Shown here one piece after another: positions 1 through 5,419 of a stretch of 10,524 nt of DNA. This DNA is from CAXTTV01 sp964247295. GTDB taxonomy: Bacteria; Chloroflexota; Ktedonobacteria; Ktedonobacterales; Ktedonobacteraceae. Each line of letters begins with the position of its first letter. Within the stretch, counting starts at the first letter, position 1. Made by a program: the position numbers and the translations under genes. The DNA is taken from assembly GCA_964247295.1 (NCBI GenBank), contig CAXTTV010000172.1, forward strand, positions 1 to 10,524, read 5' to 3'. The notes under the pieces were generated by a model that was given only the letters and a program-made list of their open reading frames with translations, ran no database searches and was not told the origin of the DNA.

Positions 1-408
1 CGTACACGGGTTCTCTGCTCACCAACTGACTCCGCAAAAAAATGAACTGCACCCTCGGCGAACCAGTGTTGCTCACATTGTTGCAATCACGTCTGTACGT
101 CGATGAAAACCTCTTTACAGGCAACGAAGACGCTGTGAGAAAAGAAAGGAACAGTGTTTTCCCACCTCGCCATCGCCCGTAGATTGGGTCACGTGTGGAC
201 CCGTGGCATCGGATGAAGCGGAAACATTAACAGGAACAAAACTGGCTGGTCATAAGGATTAAGTCCTTAGAGACCCTTTTCTCAGATCCAACGTGTTCTC
301 TATGATACAGCTATAATGCACATTCCCAGTATCATTTCCTCCAGGCAACAATAAGCATGGATGCACGCTATGCCTGCCCACTGGCAGAGAAAAGAAAGGG
401 ATCTACCA
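1..408. other. Non-coding region before the CorA-like gene
   Basis: I find no convincing gene here. Both strands show only short open stretches at the left edge: a + frame open from base 2 to a stop at 104-106, and a minus frame of about 28 codons open to the edge. Neither has a recognisable family. The region holds one copy of a dispersed repeat (separate entry) and two small dyads: GGGTC/GACCC arms at 186-190 and 198-202, and TAAGGA/TCCTTA arms at 253-258 and 264-269. A TATAAT at 312-317 could be the -10 of the downstream gene, but I see no good -35 sequence 16-18 bases before it. Confidence 0.5.
141..184. repeat. Dispersed repeat, copy A
   Basis: The last 24 bases (161-184) match 7418-7441 with a single difference (G/A at the ninth base). 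The preceding 20 bases also align loosely, with an AAAGAAA block, then a (C/A)GTGT block. A second shared block, GGACCCGTGGC, lies just after this copy (197-207) but before the other copy (7374-7384). That order suggests a repeating unit sampled in different phase. It is non-coding, and the copies sit in gene-free gaps at both ends of the + strand gene block. This looks like a member of an intergenic repeat family; only two copies are visible here. Confidence 0.6.
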
Positions 409-1593
409 ATGCCAACAGAGAAATTGATTGTGAAGGAACAACGTAAACGCCTTTTCACACGACTCGCGAAACTTCCTTTAAGATACCGAAAAACGAAAGC
501 GACAACGACACTGGCCGGGGGAAACAATCAGGAGGGCGCGCCGATGCCGCCCACTCTCCTTGGGAACGTTGTTCAAATTGAACAGGCTCCACAAAATGAG
601 CCGGCCATAACTCAACAGGCAACGTTTCTCGGATACGCATTTCAAGCGAGCATGACCCCAAAGCACATTGAGGTCACCGATCTTCCCGAAACCCTCATTA
701 CTCCTGATACCACTCTCTGGATCGATCTCTCAGAATTTGGAATAGAGGAACTTCAAACGTTAACACAGGTACTCCGCATTCATCCCGCCGCTGTCGAGTT
801 CGCGCTCTCTGCCTGGAAAAGCCCTCGTCTGGATGTCTTTCGCGACCATTTCTTTGTAACGGCTACGGTGCCATCCTTACAAACAAATCCCTATCGCATT
901 CAGGCCCACCAGATCAGCTTTTTTGTTGGTGAGACCTTTCTCCTCTCAACCCATCAGATCGCACTCCCATTTGTCGAGCGGATTCTCACCCGCAGCTCCT
1001 TACATCATGAGACAACTCCGATTGACTCGGCCTTTCTTCTCTATCTGCTTTTGGATGAACTCCTCACGTATTACGAGGATCTCAATGGACACATCCAGGG
1101 AGAGATTGAGCAGATGGAAGAGCGCGCCCTGCTCGATTCCTCGGATAACTTTCTTACAGAGCTTCTTCACTTTAAGCGCTATACGTTTGCCCTGAGTCAG
1201 TTGGCGGATCAACATCGTGTGATTTTCGCGGTCTTCCTGCGCCCAGACTTCCATGCCATCGCTGAACAAGAGATTCAAATGTACTATCGCGATCTTGACA
1301 CCAGACTCTCACGCGTGGTGGAGAACCTGCGCAATGCCAAGGAGTCGGTGAATGGCATTTTCGATATCTATGTCTCTCGCGTCTCACACCATACCAACAA
1401 CGTCATGAAGATCCTGACAATCGTCTCGACTATTTTGTTGCCCTCAACATTAATTTTCACCTTTTTTAGCACTCAGACCATTCAGACTATCCCAATTCTT
1501 ACCCATCAGGTAGGCTTCTTTGTGATGATTATGAGCGTTATCTGTGTGAGTGCGGTAATTCTCTGGCGCTTTCGCCAGAAAGGCTGGCTATAG
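409..1593 (+). CDS. CorA-like divalent cation transporter lacking the GMN motif
   Basis: This is a probable inner-membrane protein of the CorA family (Mg2+/Co2+/Ni2+ channels), 394 residues from this start. The cytoplasmic part shows the family pattern, with a WIDL segment, a helix ending HPAAVEFAL, then PRLD and DHFFV. A long helical region follows, and two C-terminal membrane segments lie at about 333-354 and 366-386, ending in basic residues (RFRQKGWL). The first segment (MKILTIVSTILLPSTLIF) is typical of CorA. The GMN that normally follows is absent; STQ stands there (354-356). Three starts are possible. 361 has no good ribosome site. 409 follows GAAAGG by about 9 bases. 544 follows GGAGGG by 7 bases and would give a 349-residue protein closer to usual CorA length, removing a basic N-terminal extension. 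Family call is firm; transport function and ion are not. Confidence 0.85.
   Translation: MPTEKLIVKEQRKRLFTRLAKLPLRYRKTKATTTLAGGNNQEGAPMPPTLLGNVVQIEQAPQNEPAITQQATFLGYAFQASMTPKHIEVTDLPETLITPDTTLWIDLSEFGIEELQTLTQVLRIHPAAVEFALSAWKSPRLDVFRDHFFVTATVPSLQTNPYRIQAHQISFFVGETFLLSTHQIALPFVERILTRSSLHHETTPIDSAFLLYLLLDELLTYYEDLNGHIQGEIEQMEERALLDSSDNFLTELLHFKRYTFALSQLADQHRVIFAVFLRPDFHAIAEQEIQMYYRDLDTRLSRVVENLRNAKESVNGIFDIYVSRVSHHTNNVMKILTIVSTILLPSTLIFTFFSTQTIQTIPILTHQVGFFVMIMSVICVSAVILWRFRQKGWL
531..536 (+). promoter_or_regulatory. Internal Shine-Dalgarno for an alternative CorA start
   Basis: GGAGGG lies 7 bases before an in-frame ATG at 544. It is stronger than the site in front of ATG 409. It could mark the real start or a second, shorter product without the 45-residue basic N-terminus. 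Confidence 0.45.
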
Positions 1594-1607
1594 GAAGAAT
1601 GTTTTTT
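1563..1607 (+). terminator. Weak candidate terminator at the end of the CorA-like gene
   Basis: CTGGCG (1563-1568) and CGCCAG (1573-1578) form a perfect 6-bp stem with a 4-base loop inside the last codons. An alternative stem pairs GCCAG (1574-1578) with CTGGC (1584-1588). A run of six T follows at 1602-1607. The gap between stem and T-run is too long for a classical terminator, so this is tentative. Confidence 0.25.
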
Positions 1608-1658
1608 AGAAAGGTGCTCAGCTACAAACGAACCGTTGTGAAAGATCAGACTATTTTT

Positions 1659-1685
1659 TAGACACTTTAGTATGTAAAGTAGAAT
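1659..1685 (+). promoter_or_regulatory. Possible promoter with dyad before the nucleosidase gene
   Basis: TAGACA (1659-1664) and TAGAAT (1680-1685) each match five of six consensus bases but are only 15 bases apart. A perfect dyad, ACTTTA-N5-TAAAGT (1664-1680), fills the spacer and could be an operator. A transcript starting at the expected distance would nearly cut into the Shine-Dalgarno at 1687-1694, which weakens the call. Confidence 0.25.
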
Positions 1686-1697
1686 AGAAGGAAGCAT

Positions 1698-2381
1698 ATG
1701 CAATTGCTTGTCATACTCCCTCTCGAAGAGGAACTCGCTTTTCTTGCCCAAAGTTTACAAGCCCAGGGATTCTCTGAGAACCCTCGCCCTCTAGGGAAGC
1801 TCACTGGACATTACTTCCCCGCGCTAGAAATCACCTTCGCTCCCGGTGGACATGGCAAAGCTCAGTCTGCTCTGCAAACACAATACATTATTGACCACAG
1901 CGAGCAGGTAGATCTCGTTATTTGTGCTGGCGCGGCGGGGGCTCTGGCTCCTGGTATCGCGGTCGGTGATCTCGTTGTCGCGGAAACCACCGTTGAGCAC
2001 GACTATACCTTGAGATTTGTCTAGCGCCCCCTTCCACAATTCCCTGGCTTCGAGCCGATGCTAAATAAACTGCGCAGTAATCAATATACTCTGCCTTTAG
2101 CACAGGTGCATTGTGGTATCATTGCCAGTGGCGATGAGGATATTGTTGACTCCGAACGGGGGCAGGCCCTCCATCTGCAAACGGGAGCGATCGCTGTGGC
2201 CTGGGAAGGGGTCGGGGTTGCCCGCGCCTGCCGCTTTAGTGGCATCCCCTTCCTTGAGATCCGCGCGATCACCGATACCGCAGACCACGATGCCCCAGCC
2301 AGCTTCGAGACTAATTTACGATACGCAATGGAGAATCTGGGTAAATTTCTTGCTCAATCAGGCATATTTCAAGAGGTTTGA
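1698..2381 (+). pseudogene. MTA/SAH nucleosidase-like gene interrupted by an in-frame amber codon
   Basis: Read through, this encodes 227 positions of the PNP/UDP phosphorylase fold, nearest to 5'-methylthioadenosine/S-adenosylhomocysteine nucleosidases that cleave adenine from MTA or SAH in the methionine salvage and methyl cycle. Visible family marks are the LEEE acid cluster at 9-12, the glycine-rich CAGAAGALAPGIAVGD at 76-91, HD at 101-102, the WEG substrate glutamate at about 170, and ITDTAD with the catalytic-type Asp at about 193. Length fits the family (about 230). A single TAG at 2022-2024 (codon 109) splits it. The frame is unchanged, with coding continuing RPLPQFPGFEP before an internal ATG at 2058 that lacks a ribosome site. 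AGAAGGAAGC (1687-1696) serves the start at 1698. It is most likely a recent nonsense pseudogene. A sequencing error or tRNA suppression are alternatives. All key residues survive, so decay is young. Confidence 0.75.
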
Positions 2382-2405
2382 GGCTCAAGTGAAGGGAGTC
2401 TTTTG

Positions 2406-2561
2406 ATGGATGAGTATACAAAAAGTAATCAGGATTGGTGGAATGAAGCAGCTCAGGTTCATGCTGAAGACAAGATAAGCAAGATAGAAGAAGTTTTTCT
2501 CATAGCCCTCTGCTATACTCCTCAAGGTGCAACGTTTGCTGAGTGTAAGGAGTGCTTTTGA
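2406..2561 (+). pseudogene. Short chimeric ORF: methyltransferase N-terminal relic joined to the DHFR-like leader
   Basis: This is a 51-codon ORF with a good ribosome site (AAGGGAG, 2392-2398). Its first 22 or so residues (MDEYTKSNQDWWNEAAQVHA) resemble, from memory, the N-terminus of class I SAM-dependent methyltransferases, where a similar NQ-x-x-W-(N/D)E-x-x-x-x-H pattern precedes the SAM-binding core. After about residue 23 the resemblance stops, no SAM-binding glycine motif appears, and the remaining sequence overlaps the promoter-like leader of the next gene. The stop overlaps the next ATG (TGATG), so translational coupling is possible. It could be a gene remnant left by a deletion, or a genuine small leader peptide. 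The family link is tentative. Confidence 0.4.
2511..2519 (+). promoter_or_regulatory. Extended -10 promoter candidate for the DHFR-like gene
   Basis: TGCTATACT gives a TGn extension plus a TATACT hexamer about 42 bases before the start at 2561. No clear -35 is present, which is acceptable for an extended -10 promoter. If real, sequence from about 2490 onward is the native leader of the downstream gene and the ORF at 2406 is an intruder fused to it. Confidence 0.35.
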
Positions 2562-3163
2562 TGAGAAATATTATCGTCCTGTCCTTCATCACGCTTGATG
2601 GCATTATGCAAGCTCCCGGCGGCCCCGAGGAAGATCAGACTGGCGGCTTCAAATACGGCGGGTGGACTGTTCCTTACTTCGATGAATTCTTGGGTCAGGC
2701 CATGAGCGAGCAAATGAACAGGCCTTTTGACTTATTGCTTGGCAGAAAGACCTATGAGATATTCGCGGGATACTGGCCGCATCAAACAGATCCCGGTGCC
2801 GCTGGCATTAATAACGCAACGAAATATGTCGCTTCAAACACTCTCCTTCAACTCGACTGGAGCAATTCTGTGCTCATATCTAAAGATGTTGTCCAGGAGA
2901 TTAAGAAGCTCAAGGAGCAAGACGAACCCGATCTGCATGTACACGGCAGTGGGAACTTTATACAAACACTTTTGGAGCACGATCTGGTGGACGAGCTGTG
3001 GTTGAAAATATTCCCGATCACGCTGGGTACAGGCAAACGCTTGTTTGGTAATGGAATCACGCCCTCAGCATTTACGGTGCGCGAAGCGAAAACGTCGCCA
3101 GGCGGTGTGATTGTCGCCTCATACGAACGCGCAGGAGAAGTAAAAACAGGATCATTTGCCTAA
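2561..3163 (+). CDS. Dihydrofolate reductase family (RibD C-terminal fold) protein
   Basis: A 200-residue cytoplasmic protein of the DHFR/RibD-C superfamily, which are NADPH-dependent reductases. Most stand-alone members have unknown substrates. The sequence shows the N-terminal strand and loop RNIIVLSFITLDG (2-14), GRKTYEIF (61-68) in the nucleotide-binding region, HGSGNFIQTLL (128-138), and the closing block DLVDELWLKIFPITLGTGKRLF (141-162), a family hallmark. The start is fixed by AAGGAG at 2548-2553, seven bases upstream; an earlier in-frame ATG at 2552 lies inside that ribosome site and is unlikely. The gene overlaps the stop of the preceding small ORF. True folate activity is not implied, and riboflavin genes are absent nearby. 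The family call is firm; the reaction is unknown. Confidence 0.85.
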   Translation: MRNIIVLSFITLDGIMQAPGGPEEDQTGGFKYGGWTVPYFDEFLGQAMSEQMNRPFDLLLGRKTYEIFAGYWPHQTDPGAAGINNATKYVASNTLLQLDWSNSVLISKDVVQEIKKLKEQDEPDLHVHGSGNFIQTLLEHDLVDELWLKIFPITLGTGKRLFGNGITPSAFTVREAKTSPGGVIVASYERAGEVKTGSFA

Positions 3164-3364
3164 TCTTTCGTAACTCACTAAATGATCTCACGCAACGAAT
3201 TTTTGATATAAAGCTATCCACACAACAAAGATTTGAGATTGTTTTCTGTATCGTCTTCCACGCAAGGTTGATACACCATCAATCTGAAGTGTGTGCGTCT
3301 CAGGAAGGACCAGCTCATAAAATTCAGTCGGCGGCTTCTGTACTTGATAATCTAGGGTGGACAC

Positions 3365-3805
3365 ATGGCACTTAAACGAATGGACAACGTCGGCATCGTG
3401 GTGGAATCCCTTGATGCCGCTATCTCTTTTTTCGCTGAACTCGGTCTCGAACTCGAAGGGCGAGCCATGGTAGAAGGCGAGTGGGCAGGGCGCGTCACTG
3501 GACTAGGCGACCAGCGTGTTGAGATCGCCATGATGCGCACGCCAGACGGCCACAGCCGTCTAGAGCTCTCCCGATTTATCACGCCTCCTGTGGTAGCCGA
3601 TCACCGAAACGCCTCAGTTAACGCTCTCGGCTACCTACGCGTCATGTTTGCCGTGGACGACATCGACGATACGCTCGTCCGGCTCCGCAAGCACGGCGCA
3701 GAGCTTGTCAGCAGCGAAGTGGTCCAGTACCAAGACGTGTATCGGCTCTGCTACATTCGCGGACCTGAAGGACTTCTCATCGGGCTGGCCCAAGAACTCG
3801 GCTGA
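3365..3805 (+). CDS. VOC (glyoxalase/bleomycin-resistance) superfamily protein with lost metal ligands
   Basis: A 146-residue protein with two beta-alpha-beta-beta-beta VOC modules. The first runs MDNVGIVVESLDAAISFF to LELSRF (6-70), and the second runs from about GYLRVMFAVDDIDDTLVRL (89-107) to GPEGLLIGLAQELG (133-146). In metal-dependent members such as methylmalonyl-CoA epimerase-like or glyoxalase proteins the ligands are His, Glu, His and Glu. By position the residues here are Asn8, Glu67, Arg92 and Gly140, so only one ligand remains. It may bind a small molecule without metal catalysis, as bleomycin-binding resistance proteins do, or have another chemistry. AGGGTGG at 3354-3360 precedes the start by 4 bases. 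The gene stands alone, with about 200 bases of featureless sequence before it. Confidence 0.85.
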   Translation: MALKRMDNVGIVVESLDAAISFFAELGLELEGRAMVEGEWAGRVTGLGDQRVEIAMMRTPDGHSRLELSRFITPPVVADHRNASVNALGYLRVMFAVDDIDDTLVRLRKHGAELVSSEVVQYQDVYRLCYIRGPEGLLIGLAQELG

Positions 3806-3829
3806 GTTGCTGCGGTTTCACATAGATCG

Positions 3830-3844
3830 CGGCTGGTCCAGCCG
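3830..3844. other. Perfect 15-base palindrome after the VOC gene
   Basis: CGGCTGG and CCAGCCG arms surround a single T. It lies 25 bases after the VOC stop and about 70 bases before the MerR promoter. No T-run follows, so it is not a standard terminator. An mRNA 3'-end stabiliser or a protein site are options. Confidence 0.35.
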
Positions 3845-3914
3845 AGGACATAGGCGTAAAAGAGAAATAATGTAAAAAGGCGTTCCCCTGGTCTATTTTT
3901 CGTACCTTTTACCC

Positions 3915-3945
3915 TTGACCTTCCAGCGATGGGAAGGTGTACACT
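3915..3945 (+). promoter_or_regulatory. MerR-type metal-responsive promoter and operator
   Basis: The -35 TTGACC (3915-3920) and -10 TACACT (3940-3945) are separated by 19 bases, the over-long spacer that MerR-family activators correct by twisting DNA. Between them lies a perfect dyad: ACCTTCC (3918-3924), N7, GGAAGGT (3932-3938). Arms, 7-base centre and placement match the CueR-type operator known from copA/cueO promoters. It directly precedes the MerR-family gene, so autoregulation of that gene and the peptide behind it is the natural reading. Confidence 0.8.
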
Positions 3946-3951
3946 CATTTT

Positions 3952-3962
3952 CAGAAGGAGGT
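3952..3962 (+). promoter_or_regulatory. Consensus Shine-Dalgarno fixing the MerR start
   Basis: AGAAGGAGGTG is an almost complete anti-SD complement, placed 10 bases before ATG 3973. It rules out an in-frame GTG at 3937, which overlaps the operator and lies upstream of the expected transcription start (about 3952). Confidence 0.8.
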
Positions 3963-3972
3963 GAAAAATTAT

Positions 3973-4476
3973 ATGCTGATCCAACGATTTTCTGAGCCCC
4001 AGAAACGCTATCAGGGCCCTGCTTCCACAACTATACATCTGACGATCGGACAACTTGCTCATCTAACGGGAATCTCGGCCAAAAACATTCGCTACTACGA
4101 AAGTTGCGGCCTGCTCCCCCCATCCCAAAGGGCTGGGAATGGTTATAGAAGCTATACTCAGGTCGATGTCAATCGCTTGATCTTGTTACGTCGCCTGCGC
4201 TTGCTTGATGTCCCGCTCGCGGATCTCAGCTCCTTGCTCACAAGCGCATCAGACGCCCGATGCACGGAGGTTCTACACGATCTATTGCCTTTAGTCGCTC
4301 GGAAATTGGTCGCATTGGATCAGGAGATCGCGGAACTTCAGCGCCTTCGCGCACAAGTTGAAGGATATCACGAGCAGCTTGCTGGTTGTCATCCTGATGA
4401 ACACGAACCATTTAGTGCATGCATTGATGCGTCTTGCCTCGCACTTTCATGCGAAGCATCGCTAGAGGAGAAATAG
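3973..4476 (+). CDS. MerR-family metal-responsive transcriptional regulator
   Basis: A 167-residue cytoplasmic activator of the MerR family (CueR/ZntR/CadR-like). The N-terminal winged helix is clear: LTIGQLAHLTGISAKNIRYYESCGLLPPSQR (23-53), then NGYRSYTQVDVNRLILLRRLRLLDVPLADL. A dimerisation helix (about 97-137, RKLVALDQEIAELQRLRAQ) follows, then a Cys-rich metal-loop region with Cys139, Cys150, Cys155 and Cys160. Cys97 sits where ZntR- and MerR-type divalent sensors carry Cys and CueR-type Cu(I)/Ag(I) sensors carry Ser. The residues point to a divalent metal, while the operator looks CueR-like, so the metal is left open. An 18-22 residue N-terminal tail before the HTH is longer than usual. 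The Cys-rich peptide gene begins one base after this stop, indicating one transcript and a shared metal-handling role. Confidence 0.88.
   Translation: MLIQRFSEPQKRYQGPASTTIHLTIGQLAHLTGISAKNIRYYESCGLLPPSQRAGNGYRSYTQVDVNRLILLRRLRLLDVPLADLSSLLTSASDARCTEVLHDLLPLVARKLVALDQEIAELQRLRAQVEGYHEQLAGCHPDEHEPFSACIDASCLALSCEASLEEK
4464..4470 (+). promoter_or_regulatory. Shine-Dalgarno for the Cys-rich peptide
   Basis: AGAGGAG lies inside the last codons of the MerR-family gene, 7 bases before GTG 4478. It is the main support for translation of the tiny ORF. Confidence 0.65.
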
Positions 4477-4477
4477 C

Positions 4478-4567
4478 GTGAATCTTATTATTGTCCCGAC
4501 TACCACCAATGATCAGTGTCCCTGTGGCTGTGGCTGCTCTTGCGGATGCGGCTGTTGCGGCTGCTAA
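4478..4567 (+). CDS. 29-residue cysteine-rich peptide, putative mini-metallothionein
   Basis: The ORF is GTG-started and ends in TAA. The first 13 residues are MNLIIVPTTTNDQ; the last 16 are CPCGCGCSCGCGCCGC, giving nine Cys and five Gly. Cys codons alternate TGT and TGC, and Gly codons GGC and GGA. This fits selection on the peptide better than simple-repeat DNA. The start is one base after the MerR-type regulator stop, behind AGAGGAG at ideal distance, so both genes share the metal-responsive promoter. I infer a thiolate metal-binding peptide that buffers or sequesters the metal sensed by the regulator, in the manner of bacterial metallothioneins. It has no obvious homology to SmtA, MymT or other described families that I can see by eye. 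An alternative is a RiPP precursor with a Cys/Gly core, but no modification enzyme is visible. No signal peptide is evident; it is probably cytoplasmic. Confidence 0.72.
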   Translation: MNLIIVPTTTNDQCPCGCGCSCGCGCCGC

Positions 4568-4578
4568 ATCTTTAACCA

Positions 4579-4612
4579 GCCTGCTGGAGAGAACATTTCT
4601 CTTCTGGCAGGC
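4579..4612 (+). terminator. Stem-loop after the Cys-rich peptide gene
   Basis: GCCTGC (4579-4584) pairs with GCAGGC (4607-4612). After a small internal mismatch, AGAGAA pairs with TTCTCT around a 3-base loop. It starts 11 bases after the peptide stop and ends the metal operon. No T-run follows, so it may act as a weak terminator or as an mRNA 3'-end stabiliser. Confidence 0.45.
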
Positions 4613-4650
4613 AAATGGTATATCCGACTCTTCTCTTTTCAAATTCCCCC

Positions 4651-4678
4651 TTGACAAAACCCTCTCAATGATTATAAT
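4651..4678 (+). promoter_or_regulatory. Consensus sigma-70-type promoter of the TetR gene
   Basis: TTGACA (4651-4656) and TATAAT (4673-4678) are both perfect, with a 16-base spacer. Expected transcription start is near 4685, inside the palindromic operator just downstream. This strong, operator-controlled arrangement is typical of autorepressed TetR genes. Confidence 0.85.
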
Positions 4679-4681
4679 TAA

Positions 4682-4697
4682 GTTATCACGTGATAAC
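4682..4697. promoter_or_regulatory. Palindromic operator O1 (TetR autoregulation)
   Basis: GTTATCACGTGATAAC is a perfect 16-base palindrome overlapping the predicted transcription start. The same arms recur at 5420-5435 before the ABC genes, with a different central pair (CG here, AT there). Size and symmetry suit a TetR dimer. Confidence 0.75.
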
Positions 4698-4712
4698 GAT
4701 AAAGGAAGAGGG

Positions 4713-5384
4713 TTGGATACGTCACAGCATTCACAGAAAAAAACAAAACGGCAGAGGGATATTCAGGAACCTGGTGAGACTCGTCGCCTGATCCTCCAGG
4801 CGGCACAAACGCTTTTTATGACCTATGGCTACCGCGCGGTGACGACGCGGCAGGTGGCCGATGCCTGTGGCATTACGCAACCCGCTCTCTATCGGCATTT
4901 TTCCGATAAACAAGATCTTTATGTGTCGGTCCAGGTAGATGTGGTTACGCAATCTGGAAACGCTCTGGAGCGCATAGCGAAGCGAAATGCTCCAATGCAG
5001 GAACGCTTACGCCTCACGGCGATCCATCTGTTAAATAGTGCCCGGCAGGATATACATGTCATGTTTCATGATATGCACTATGAGCTGAGCCCAGAGGCAC
5101 AGGCAAGAATCTTTCGAGCCTTCTCGACATCTGTGATTGCTCCCATCAGCATAATTTTTGAGGATGGGATGCAACAGGGTTTGCTCCGCCCCATTGATCA
5201 AGGAGGCGTAACGACGCATACAGCGGTGATGCTCTTTCTTAATCTTGCATCTCAATTTCTACCCTCCCCTCAAGGAGAACATCTATTCGGAGCTCACAGC
5301 ACCATCACGGAACGCACACAATTGATGGTTGATCTGTTCCTCTATGGCCTTGCTAAAGAAAAACAGGATCACCAGAACTCGTGA
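4713..5384 (+). CDS. TetR/AcrR-family transcriptional repressor
   Basis: A 223-residue repressor from a TTG start. The N-terminal HTH is classic: ETRRLILQAAQTLFMTYGYRAVTTRQVADACGITQPALYRHFSDKQDLY (22-70). The C-terminal ligand-binding half is alpha-helical and unassigned. The start is chosen because the TATAAT at 4673-4678 puts transcription start near 4685, and TTG 4713 has AAAGGAAG at 4701-4708. Upstream in-frame ATGs, at 4491 or within the promoter at 4669, would lie before the transcription start, and the first would overlap the Cys-rich peptide gene. The palindromes before this gene and before the ABC gene pair share arms, so it probably represses itself and the exporter and is released by the exporter's substrate. 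Confidence 0.9.
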   Translation: MDTSQHSQKKTKRQRDIQEPGETRRLILQAAQTLFMTYGYRAVTTRQVADACGITQPALYRHFSDKQDLYVSVQVDVVTQSGNALERIAKRNAPMQERLRLTAIHLLNSARQDIHVMFHDMHYELSPEAQARIFRAFSTSVIAPISIIFEDGMQQGLLRPIDQGGVTTHTAVMLFLNLASQFLPSPQGEHLFGAHSTITERTQLMVDLFLYGLAKEKQDHQNS

Positions 5385-5385
5385 G

Positions 5386-5409
5386 AAAAAAAGCAGATCT
5401 CTTTTTTTT
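5386..5409 (+). terminator. A/T-rich stem with T-run after the TetR gene
   Basis: Seven A and a G (5386-5393) can pair with C and Ts (5401-5408) around a 7-base loop CAGATCT, ending in a run of eight T. The stem is almost all A-T, so termination is likely weak. It would separate the TetR transcript from the exporter transcript. Confidence 0.35.
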
Positions 5410-5419
5410 AAAACTATGT

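Noticed and set aside
1..106. Possible partial gene at the left edge (open frames on both strands)
   Set aside because: Both are short, they conflict with each other, and neither contains a motif I recognise.
2058..2381. Independent gene for the C-terminal half of the nucleosidase
   Set aside because: No ribosome site before ATG 2058. It is in the same frame as the upstream half and continuous across the amber codon, so it is one interrupted gene.
3937..3972. GTG start for a longer MerR-family protein
   Set aside because: It overlaps the operator and -10 box and lies upstream of the consensus Shine-Dalgarno at 3952-3962 that serves ATG 3973.
4521..4564. Simple-sequence DNA repeat (TGY-GGN) rather than a gene
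   Set aside because: Codons vary synonymously, Cys neighbours include Pro and Ser, and the ORF has correct start signals and operon position. I therefore favour a peptide, though this remains the main alternative.
4491..4712. Extended N-terminus of the TetR protein
   Set aside because: It would span the TetR promoter, operator and the Cys-rich peptide gene. The segment lacks family similarity, and TTG 4713 has a ribosome site.
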